NCBI GenBank assembly: GCA_026770575.1
Contig: MU657206.1
Span: forward strand, 109,946 to 173,945
Direction of reading: 5' to 3'
DNA length: 64,000 nucleotides
Source: Pelagophyceae sp. CCMP2097
Taxonomy: Eukaryota > Sar > Pelagophyceae
Below the pieces are notes generated by a model that was given only the letters and a program-made list of their open reading frames with translations, was not told the origin of the DNA and searched no databases. Positions 41,885 to 51,427 of the stretch are shown one piece after another (positions within the stretch are counted from its first letter, which is position 1; each line of letters starts with the position of its first letter). The translations under genes were made by a program, and so were the position numbers.

Positions 41885-43210
41885 TCACGCCGCGGGGGCG
41901 ACAGTTGGCGCGACGTCGCGGTGGTAGCCGAGCCTGGCGGTTCGTCGTCCGGACGGCGCCGTCCGCAGAGGCCGCGCGGGCGGGCGCACCCTTTTTCGCG
42001 CATGGCGAAGACGAAGCCGGCTTTGGCGCCATCGAACTTTTGCGACGGTTTGAAGTCCGGGTCGACAGACTGCGCGGCCGCTTCGACGTGCGGGGGCCTA
42101 CGGGGCAAAGCTCGGCGCTTCGGGGCACTTCGTGCTCCAAAGATGCATTTGCACGCACCAGACCCAGGACGTGACGCGCGTCTGCGCGTGGAAGTAGTAC
42201 GTGCGGCCGCTGCCGGCGTCGAACGCAGAGGCCCAGCCTACATGCGCCGTCGAGGCGCGCCAAGCGACGCCTTGCAGGGAGACGGACCGGCGTAGGCGTT
42301 GGCCTGCTCGGCGGAGCCGTCGGAGACGCCTTCGAGCCTGCGCGCCTTATGGTGAGTCGCGGCGCCCGTATCGCAAATGTGGACGCGGGGCCTCGCGATC
42401 GACCTAGTACGACGCAGTTCGTCGAGCACGCAGAGCGGCCACTGCACAAAGAGCTGCACAGAGTGCGCACCGTGGTTCTGCGCGACGCGCGTCGAGGCCA
42501 TTTCGAGCGCGCTCGAGTACGCCTGATAACGCGCGTTCTGGGGACAGACATCCCTCGTCGAGGCAGGCGGGGGCGCGCCTCTTGCGCCACCGCCGCCGCC
42601 GCCGCGTCGTCGATGGCCTTTTGCGCCTCTTCGCTCAGCTCCTCGATGGGCGGGAGCTCCGCGTTTTCGGCGTCGTCGTCCATCTTTTGCTTCTTAGCGA
42701 AGCGCTCGGCGGTGCCGTAGCCGCCCTCGTCGCCCTTGTCCCGGTCCGGCTTCTCCGCGTCCTCCTTGCGGGCCTCGAGGCTCTTTTTGAACTTTAGGTT
42801 TTGCACCTTGCCGCGGTTGTCGAAGCGCAGGTCCTCGACACGCTTGCCGCACATGGCGCAGATGCCGTTCTGGTGCGCGCATTCCTAAGAGCTCCGTACG
42901 GCGCCGTCTACGTTCTCCGCACCCCGCCCACCGATGCGCACCTGGCAGTAGTGGGCCTCCTGCGCGACTTTGGACTTGCAGATCTTGCACGAGTTGACGC
43001 CCGCCGTGTAGCGCTGCGTCGAGCCTCTAACTTGAAGCAGCGAGTTCTTGTACGTCGTCGCGCGCCCACCGTCGTCCGAGACGTTGCGAGCGCCGTCCTA
43101 GAAGCGAGCGCCGTCGCGCAGCCGAGCCGAGGCGACGCGCAACGACGGACCTTCCACTTGTCCGGGACGATAACTTTCGTCAGCTTCTTCTCGCAGTCCT
43201 GGCACACCAT
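41885..43210 (-). CDS. CRIPT: CRIPT-like zinc-ribbon protein, probably extended by a WW domain
   Basis: Exons 43210..43151, 43097..42942, 42884..42579 encode CRIPT, a Cys-rich PDZ-binding and minor-spliceosome-associated protein: MVCQDCEKKLTKVIVPDKWK, DGARN, SCKICKSKVAQEAHYCQ, HQNGICAMCGKRVEDLR, so four CxxC knuckles. Normal CRIPT (about 100 aa) stops soon after; here the exon continues with a charged coil (RKEDAEKPDRDKGDEGGYG) and no stop. Exons 42537..42404, 42337..42288, 42237..42159, 42097..41990, 41933..41885 follow in phase and encode a WW domain (GWASAFDAGSGRTYYFHAQT, SWVWPP) and a conserved-looking tail (FDGAKAGFVFAMREKGLGYH). Linking them needs a 41-bp GC-AG intron (42538..42578). 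Otherwise the WW exons start a separate gene at ATG 42501. Total if fused 313 aa. Confidence 0.72.
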
Positions 43211-43466
43211 CCGCACAAAGGCCACGCGCGCCGGAGCGGCCGCGTATACTCGCGGGCGAGAGGCGGCGCGGCGGCGCGCGCGAGATCGCTCGCTTAAGCC
43301 TTAACGGGCTTTCAGCCTGCCCCCGTTGAGACTTCTTTTCAAACCGTCTGGGAGCCCTTTAATAAAAATGAGCGATATGGAACGCGACTTTTTCGATTTC
43401 TCGCACTAGGCGATAGTAATCGTCTGGAGGGGCCAGGTCTAGCGCGCGCGCAAACCGGCCTTCAGG

Positions 43467-46072
43467 ATGCCGGTCTACAATTTGAAGCGCATCGCGCCCG
43501 TGCCGAGCGCGGGCGACTTTGTGGACATTGTCCTCATGCGGACCCAGCGCAAGACGCCGACGGTCATCCACCCCGGGTGCGTCCCGACTCGCAGGCCCCT
43601 CCGGGGGGAGCGGGTGACGACACAGGGCCGTCAAGCTCCGGGGGGATTGAAAGCGCACCGCGCCGGCGCTCGACGCGCCGCCCCCCATTTAGCTACAAGA
43701 TTACGCGCATCCGTTCGTTCTACATGCGTAAGGTCAAGTTCACGCAGCAGACGATCTCCGAGCGCCTCGGCGCCATCGTCGGAGACTTCCCGCGCCTCGA
43801 CGACGTCCACCCGTGAAGCGCCGCGTCGGAGAAGCGACGGTTGGACGAAGGGCCCACGGAGCGTGTTCCGTGCATGGCACAGAACGGCCGCGGGGCTCAA
43901 GCGTCGCTGCGGCGGTGTCAAAATCCCTCGAAAGTGTCTCCCGACGGTGGAGCCCCCTCGTTGGCGGCGTCGCGGCGCTGCATTTGGAAATTATTCCGGG
44001 GCGCGCGCGTTCCGACTCGTCGTGCCTTTAGGTTCCACGCCGACTTGATGGGCGTGCTCTACGACCGCGACCACTACAAGCTCGCGCTGGGCCAGCTGAA
44101 CACGTGCAAGAAGCTCTGCGAGAGCGTGGCGCGCGACTACGTGCGGCTGATGAAGTACGCCGACTCGCTCTACCGCTGCAAGTCGCTCAAGGTCGCCGCC
44201 CTGGGCCGCATGATGACGCTGCTGAAGCGGCAAAAGGCGTCGCTGGCGTATCTCGAGGAGGTGCGCAAGCATTTGGGCCGCCTGCCCGCGCTGGACCCGA
44301 CGGCGCGCACGCTGCTGGTCTGCGGCTTCCCGAACGTGGGCAAGTCGTCGTTCATGAACAAGGTCACGAATGCCGACGTCGAGGTCCAGCCTTATGCGTT
44401 TACGACCAAGTCGTTGTACGTCGGCCACATGGACCACCAGTACCTGCGGTGGCAGGTCATCGACACACCTGGCATTTTGGACCACGAGTTGGAGAAGAGA
44501 AACGTCATCGAGATGCAGGCCGTCACGGCCCTGGCCCACCTTCCCTGCGCCGTTTTGTACTTTGTCGACATCTCGGAGCAGTGCGGCTACACGATTGCGC
44601 AGCAGGCTTCTTTGTACGAGTCGATCCGCGCGTTGTTCGCGGACAAGCAACTCATCATCGTCGCCAACAAGACGGACGTGCGCGCCATCAGCGAGCTGCC
44701 GGAGAGCGACGGCGCTTTGCTCGAGGCCATGCGCCTCGCGCACCGCACAAACGGCGCGGGGGCCAACGAGACTGCGAAGATCATCGAAATGTCGAACGTC
44801 ACAGAGACCGGCGTCTCCGACGTCAAAAACGCCGCCTGCGAGCTTTTGCTGGCGGCGCGCGTCGAGAAGCGCCGCGCGCACCAGGGCGGCGAGCGCGTCC
44901 GCGACAAGCTGAACCGCTTGGTGGTGGCAACGCCCAAGGGCACGGTGGCGGACCGCGTCGCTTCCGCGTTGCCGCCGGGCGCCATGGACGACGGTGAAGA
45001 GGGCCGCGACGTCTCGATCCCGGCGTCGGTGCGCCTGGCGCGCACGGCGAAGCGCCTGGCCAAGGCGGCGCAGGCTGCTGCGGACCTGGCGGACCGCGCC
45101 GAGGCTGCCTACGGCGTCACCGAGGAGACGGCCGGCGCGCGCCCCGACGCCATCGACGCCGCTCGCAAGCGCGCCGAGGCGTCGCGCAAGGCCGCTGCCG
45201 CCGCGCGCACCGTGCTGGACCGTGTGGCCAAGCCGCTGAACCCGACGGAGCGCGACCTCATGTGGCAGGGCGGCGGCCCGGGCGTCTACTCTGCGGACTG
45301 GACGCGCGAGTACATCGGCCAGCTGAAGTGCGACGAGTGGCGGTCGGACATGCAGCCGGAGATCATGGACGGCAAGAACATCTTGGATTTCGTCGACGAG
45401 GACATCGCGGAAAAGCTGGCCATGCTCGAAGAGGAGGAGACGGAGACGGACGGCGCGCTGCACGCGGCGCTGATGGACGAGGCGGCGGCGATGCTGTCGC
45501 CGCAGGAGGCTGCACTCATCCGCGCCGTGCGCGAGAAGAAGGTGCTGCTGCGCAAGAAGGCGCAGGCCGCGCAGGGCCGCCGCCACGCGCCGCTCCCTGC
45601 AAAGGTCCGCATCCGCGCCGAGCTCCGGGAGATGGAGGACGAGGATGACGCCGACGCTGCCGCCGACGAAACGACGCGCTCGCGCGCGCGCTCGGCGATG
45701 CTCAAGCGCGGCCGGTCCGCCTCGCGCGGCCGCGCCGGCGCCGACGACGCCATGGACGAGGGCGAGCCGCAGGACGTCGCCGCGAAGAAGGAGGCGCGCG
45801 CGGCGTCGCGGTCGCGCGACGCGAAGAAGCCCAAGACCGAACGGTCCGCCTCGCGCTCGCGCAACCCCGCGCTGCGTCCGGCGCCGCGCGACGAGTCGTG
45901 CTTTGCCAACGAGGAGCAGCGCGACGAGGCCGTCAAGATCGCGCACAAGATGCAGAAGAAGATCAACTTGCTGGCGCGCGCCGGCGAGGCGGACCGCTGG
46001 TCGGGGCCCAAGCTCGTCCGCTGGACCGTCGAAGGCAAGATGCCCGGCCTCGGCACGCGCAACTGTCGCTAA
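43467..46072 (+). CDS. NOG1: nucleolar GTP-binding protein NOG1 (GTPBP4)
   Basis: GTPase required for 60S ribosomal subunit maturation. Exons 43467..43576, 43693..43812, 44032..46072 (756 aa; introns 116 and 219 bp, GT-AG). The N-terminal helical bundle matches the family ([54 protein letters not shown]). G motifs: GFPNVGKSS (G1), [14 protein letters not shown] (G3), NKTD (G4). The C-terminal half is the usual charged NOG1 tail, but with an Ala/Lys-rich insertion around 350-450 and SRSR-type segments near 600-660. It ends with [10 protein letters not shown]. The start ATG at 43467 gives MPVYNLKRI, the normal position. Confidence 0.95.
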
Positions 46073-46236
46073 GCGACCCGGCCGCAGGCCCCGCAGGGCG
46101 CGGGGTCCCCCGCAGGGCGCGGGGTCCCCCGCAGCGCCGGCGCCCGGCACCCCGGTGGCGGCCTGGCAAGACTCCCTACTAAGTTACCACGTCTTCGTGC
46201 GACGCGCCCGCGCGGTGGGAACGCCTCGGTTAACAT

Positions 46237-48089
46237 CTATCTCGGGGGCCGCGGCGCCCGGCCCGCGAGAAGGAGGGCTGCGATGTCGACTCTGGCCGTG
46301 CCTCTCCCTGTCGTCGTCGCGGGCTTGGCCGGCGCGGGCCGCGTCGCCGGCCGCCGCGCGACCGCAGGCGGCGCCGCCGCGACGTTAGACGACGAAGGAG
46401 CGCCTTCGACGCGCCGCGGCCGTTTCGGCACACGCTGCGTATCGTGCACCGTGACGTCGCTCGGCTGCGACATTCGCCGGGAGAGTGACATTGCGACGGT
46501 CTGCAGGTCGCCTAGGCGTGTGCGACATCGCGCGACTCTTTGCCGACGCTCGGCCGACGCACCCGGCGGCTCGCGCGAGGCGAAGGTGAGGAGCGCCTTT
46601 GCGAGCTGGTCCAGCGCCGCGCGCGGGATGGCCTCCAGCGCCGCGGCGCCACGGCCGAGCACGAGCGGCTCGAGGAGCAAGACTAGCGCGCGGCCGGCCT
46701 AAAGACGGCGTGAGCAGGCGCCACCGAGGGGCGAGGCATTTCGAGAGCCGTACCGGCGGGTCTCGGAGCGCTTGGCGGAGCTTGCCGTGGGCGGCGAGGA
46801 GCCTCGCGGCGACGTCTGCGCGCTCGGCCTGCGCCGTGGAGAGGTCGTCGACGAAGCGGCGGAGGTGGTCCACTGCCGCCGCCGCGTGCATCGTCGGCCA
46901 GCCGCGCTGCGATCGCGCCGCGTCCGCATCGACGGCCCCTTCGAAGCGCCTTGCCAGCCGCGCGACGAGGACGGACCCGGAGCTGCCCGCGTCGCTCCGC
47001 CGCGCGCGCACGGAGCCGCGCGCCGCCGAAGGCTCCGAGAGCGCCGCCCGCGCGCCCCACGCCGCCATCCTCGCCGCAGGGTCCACTACCGCGTTGGGCA
47101 CAAAGTCGGCACCTCGGCGCGGAGTTTCCGTCCGCGTCGGGAAGAGGGAGTCGGCCGGCGGCCTGAAGTCCATCGGCGGCCCGGGCCTCGTCGGGAAGAG
47201 CAAGTCCGAGTCCGTCGGCGGCCCGGGCCGCGCCGGACGTCGCGCCGCCGCAACGCCGAGGTAGCCCCGCGCCACAGCGACAAAGTCCGTCTCGCCCGAT
47301 TCGCCGCCCCACGACACGGCCGCCGCGCGCGCCGCGTCGCGAGCCGCGGCGCGCCGCCGCGCCACAGCCAGCGTCGACGCCGCGCGTCCCGTCTGCAGCC
47401 TCCTGCGCGGGTCCTCGCCGCGCGAGAGGACGCGCGCGCGCCGGGGCGGCGCGTCAGGCGTGTCGGGCGGTGTTGCGTCACCGCGCGGTGTTGCATCGCC
47501 GCGCGGTGTTGCGTCTCGGCGCGTCGCGCGGTCGTCTCGGTGAGCGCGGCCCGCGGCGTGCGCGGCGAGGAGCCCGGCGCGCTCGAGGCGCCGCTGCTTC
47601 GCGGCGCCGCAGCAGGCGCAGAGCCACTCGCCGTTGGGCACGGCGGCCAGGCCGGCGCATGCGACGTGGACCATTTCCAGGCAGCCGCGCCCGCCGCCGT
47701 CGCAGAGGAGCAGCACGCCGCCGGCGGCCTCGCACACGGCGCAGACGTCGTCGTCCTCTTCCTCCTCCTCGGAGTCGTCGCCTTCGAGGCGCCGCGAGCC
47801 CGCGACGACGGGGACGCTCCGCGCCTCGCCGCCGTGTTCTGCGACGTCGACGGTCTGGAACGCGGCCTTGCAGAGCGGGCACTTCGCGCAAATACCCGCC
47901 CACTCCATGAGGCAGGGCAGATGGAACGCGTGCATCGGCGGACACCCGTGCGGCCGCGCCAGCTCGTTGGACAGCTCGTCGAGGCCTACACAGGTGCGAC
48001 ACGGTTTAAACGGGTCAGAGGCCTCGATGCCGCGCGTAGACGCAGAGCCACTCACAGATGCCGCATGTCGCAGCCTCGTCGTCGGCCAT
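46237..48089 (-). CDS. RING finger - PHD finger protein, likely E3 ubiquitin ligase
   Basis: Exons 48089..48056, 47985..46754, 46698..46563, 46511..46237 (558 aa; introns 70, 55, 51 bp). Splicing of the 34-nt first exon at a GTGAGT donor creates the RING start CGICLDEL; the rest of the ring is CPPMHAFHLPCLMEW and CAKCPLC. After an acidic run (EEEEEDDD) comes a PHD finger (VCAVCEAAGGVLLLCDGGG, MVHVACAGL, GEWLCACCG). This RING-PHD pair resembles PHRF1-type ligases that read chromatin. The middle is disordered, with a short GDATPR repeat and PPTDSDLLFPTRPGPPMDF-type repeats; helical segments near the C-terminus (AALEAIPRAALDQLAKALLT) precede a basic tail. Confidence 0.8.
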
Positions 48090-48307
48090 GGCACCTTAAG
48101 AAAGGGCCTCGGCCGCGCCACGAGCACAACCGAGGTGACGACTTCGTGATCCACAGCTTCGCCGAAGTCAAACGCTCGAATTGCAAGGGGGCTTTCCGGG
48201 CCCGACCGGACCCTCGTGGCCCTCCGGCCCGTACGTATGCACGAGTCCTCATCGACCGCGTGTCTCCCATCGCCCGGTCAAGAATTTGTTACGATGGCGC
48301 GCGGGTC

Positions 48308-49467
48308 TTAAAAGAGCTGCAAGTCGATGGAGACCGGGAAGTGGTCCGACGCCGTCGAGTCGTGTACATTGTAGACCACGGGCGCGGTCACCGAATCGGC
48401 GAGGTTGCTGGAGAGCATAAAGTGGTCGATGCGGAATAAAGGCTCGTGCGTCCAGCACGTGGGCTTCTTCACACACGCCGGGCCGGTCAGCGCGAACGCG
48501 TCCAGGTAGCCCATGCTTTCCAGATAGTCGAGGGCGAGCGAGTCGTCCTCCGGCACGCCCCAGCCACGGGCGGCGTAGACGTCGACGATTTTCTGCCACT
48601 CTTCGCTTGAGTGGTCTTCCGCGCGGAACGTGTTCAAGTCGCCGCAGACGACGACATTTGCTTCCGCGGACCGCGCCGAGTCGGGCAGGCCGTCCAAGAC
48701 CATCTCCAGCTGCTTTTTCCGGAGCGGCTCGGACTTGTGGTCGAGGTGCACCGCGCACAGCGTCACCTCCACGCCGTCGACGAGCTTGAACGTGGCGTAG
48801 CAACAGGACCGGTCCTCGACGTAGTCGCGCTGCTGGTCGCCGAGGTGCAAATCGTCCGACTCCGCCTAGCGCGCCTTGCCATGGCCGGCGCGCCGGAGGC
48901 GGCGGCCCGTCATTGAAGGACCCTCGAGGGAGCCGCTCCAGGGAGGACGCGTCAGCGAGGCGCCAAAGCGCACCATCATGTGGATGGCGCCCGAATCCAC
49001 GGACGCCACCTTGGAGAGGACCACGTTGCCGAAGCTACGCGGCGTGGACGTGTCTGCAACCGTCACCGCGGGCGCGCCTCAATGACGCACGAAATGTCTC
49101 CAAAGTAGCAGTCTTCGCGCGTCGCTTGCGAGAAGTGGATGTGGTCGAAGCCGCAGCGCCGCGCAAGGCGGTGGAGGTACGAAGAGGCCTCAGAGCACTC
49201 TTGCACGACGAGGCCGCGGCCTTTGCCGTCTTGGACGGTCTGCCAGTAGTCTGCGGCCTGGTCGGCGCCGTCAAAGGCGTGCAGCACCTCGTTAAGGCAG
49301 ACGAAGTCGGGTTGTGCGGCGTTGATCGTCTCGACGAGGCGCTCAAAGTTGTCCGCGTGGTCCGAGTCGCGCCAAGCGTGAACGTTGTACGTCAACACGC
49401 GCACCGCAGACGGCGCGCGCTCCAGCGCCCGAGCGCACACGGCCAGCGACGCCAACAACAGCCGCAT
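48308..49467 (-). CDS. secreted endonuclease/exonuclease/phosphatase-family protein
   Basis: Exons 49467..49091, 49034..48974, 48865..48308 (331 aa; introns 56 and 108 bp). A signal peptide (MRLLLASLAVCARALE) precedes the EEP fold. Metal and catalytic motifs appear in order: VRVLTYNVHAW, FVCLNEVLHAF, SFGNVVLSK, TLCAVHLDHKSEPLRKKQLE, VVVCGDLNTF and the C-terminal TASDHFPVSIDL. The Asn/Glu/Asp/His set typical of DNase I/phosphatase relatives is therefore present and the enzyme should be active. Substrate (nucleic acid, inositol phosphate or lipid) cannot be told. Divergent from the ferredoxin gene by 226 bp. Confidence 0.83.
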
Positions 49468-49693
49468 CGCGTCGCGACGCGGTGCACGCGGTGCCACCGA
49501 CGCGAGCTCGGGGCACGCGTGTCAAGCTGCGCTCCGCGACCTTCGAACGACCCGGTCCGTGTGGCACCTTCCTTTGGCGAGAGGTAAGATTGAGGACTTG
49601 ATACTCGTGCGGCTTGGTAAGATACGAATTTGATTCCAGCTCCCAGAGTTGCACGACGAGCGCTCGCGGGAAAGCCCAGTTGACCTAGTTGCC

Positions 49694-50943
49694 ATGGCGC
49701 GCTCGACCAACGTGCGCGCGGCCTGCGCCGCGGCGGCGCTGCTGGCGCACGCGTGCAGCGCGTGGACGGCGACCCACAGCATGCGACCAAATGCGGCGCG
49801 CGCGCGGCCGGCGACGGCCCTTTCGGCGACGCACACCGTGACGCTCCAGCTGCCGGACGGCGCTGCCCGGCGTCGCACGCCCCGCGGGCCGACCGGACGC
49901 CGGACACCCTCCGCCCTGTCGCGCCGGCTCCCGACGGTTGCGGCACCTGAAAGGGCGATCACGGGCCCGCTGGAAATTTCCCGCAGCCCGCACCCCCGTG
50001 ACCGCCCGCCGCCCAGGCTCGACGGTCGCGTTCCCGTGCGCCGACGACGAGTTCATCCTTGATGCGGCCGAGGAGAATGGCATCGAGCTGCCGTCGTCGT
50101 GCCGGTCGGGTGCGCGACTCCTTCTCAAAACACCGCGGGGCGGCCCGGGCGAGGGTGCGGGCGCGGGCGCGGGAGACCGCGCGGGCACAGGCTCGTGCAC
50201 GTCGTGCCAGGGCCGCGTCCTCTCGGGCACGGTGCGCCTTTGCGGCGTCGGCCTTCTCGCGCCTCTCTCACGCTTTGCGCGCAGGTGATCATGGACGACC
50301 AGTCGACGCTGGACGACGCGCAGATCGCCGCGGGCTTCACGTGCACGTGCGTCGCGTACCCGGAGTCGGACGTGACTGTCGTCACTCACCAGATGGACAA
50401 CTTCGAATCCGGCAAGATGACGTACGTCGCCCGCAAACGCCCCAGAGAGCCCCGAAAGGACGGGCCCCGCTAGGTTCGACGACGCCATCGCCGCACCGGT
50501 CGCCGCCGCGGCGCCCGTCGCCGCGCCCGTGCCGGTCGCCGCGGCCCCGGCGCCCGTCGCCGCGCCCGTGGCCGCCGCGAAGCCCGTCGCCGCCGCCGGT
50601 GGCGCCATGCCGAGCCCGTTTGCGCTCAAGGCGCTGGAGATGCTCCGGGAAACTGTCGCCGGTGCGTCTTTTCAACTTGCGCTTTTGCGACGGCCCGCCC
50701 ACCACGCATTGTAGGCAACGCCGACCTCGAGGCCAAGTGCAACGAAATGGCGGCTCTGCTCGGGGTGCGCCTTTGTCGGCCATTTGACGCTTTGCGGTCC
50801 GCGGGACGTCGGCTCTACAGGCGCCTTCTTCGGCTGCCGGCCCGGAGGACTACATCGCGTACCCGTCTAAAGACACGGGCTACACCATCTACCTCAACAA
50901 GAACGACCATCGGAAGTCGTACTACGAGTATGACAAGAAGTGA
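49694..50943 (+). CDS. plastid-type [2Fe-2S] ferredoxin with an unusual C-terminal extension
   Basis: Exons 49694..49859, 50017..50109, 50191..50231, 50285..50421, 50474..50661, 50715..50764, 50821..50943 (265 aa). An N-terminal presequence ([20 protein letters not shown]) is followed by the ferredoxin domain: [29 protein letters not shown] cluster loop, AAGFTCTC supplying the fourth Cys. Intron 1 fits the family spacing with a GC donor (49860); a GT donor five codons later is in phase but inserts extra residues. After the ferredoxin comes an Ala/Pro/Val repeat linker ([20 protein letters not shown]), then a novel domain ([40 protein letters not shown], ending YYEYDKK). A decayed copy of the last exons lies at 56395. 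Confidence 0.83.
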
Positions 50944-51190
50944 AGCCCCGCGCCTCCACTTTGAGGCAGCAGGCGGCGAGGACGCACCTCCCCCTCCCAG
51001 CGGCTGCCGGCGCCTCGGCCACGAGAAGCGCCTTTTAACGACAGAAACGTCAGAGCCACCGTCCCCTCGGACGTCGTCAAAACCAACTCGGGTACGGGGT
51101 CATTTTTTGCCGCCGACCGGCTCGAGCTCCGGCTGTCCGACGAACGGCGGGGCTGAGACGCCGAATATCGCGCGAGGGACCTTGTCGTCA
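50720..51190. repeat. segmental duplication, parental copy
   Basis: This covers the last two ferredoxin exons, the intron between them and about 250 bp of 3' flank. The same sequence, diverged by substitutions and small indels, recurs at about 56395-56850 in the same orientation. Shared landmarks include cgacctcgaggccaagtgc, gaccatcggaagtcgtacta, cctccactttgaggcagc and ggggtcattttttgc. Confidence 0.9.
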
Positions 51191-51427
51191 ACGCGTACCT
51201 CGCGCAGGGCCCAGTCCAATCAAATTACAAGGTCGGTTGCAATGCGATCGCTAAACTGAAGTGTTCTTCAACTTGACGTATGACGTCGTACGCGTGGACG
51301 GCGCGTGGACGGCCGGTCCGCGGTGGCCTCGGGGCCGCACAACCGACCCCATAGCCCCCCAGCACGAGTCACGATCACCAGGAGCTGCGCTGGGGTCCGC
51401 TGTAGGGATCCCTCCAGGGGAGTCGAT
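50944..51427. other. convergent intergenic region
   Basis: Between the ferredoxin stop and the sulfotransferase stop. The first half is the 3' flank shared with the duplicated copy at 56607-56850; the rest shows nothing recognisable. Confidence 0.5.

Noticed and set aside
41229..42584. single 541-codon minus-strand frame continuing from CRIPT
   Set aside because: Only the first part (CRIPT) is protein-like. The remainder is Arg-rich and crosses the WW exons in another frame, so it is read through introns.
43991..46150. 719-codon open frame on the minus strand
   Set aside because: It is exactly antisense to NOG1; in GC-rich coding DNA the opposite strand is often open. The product is Arg/Ala-rich with no domain.
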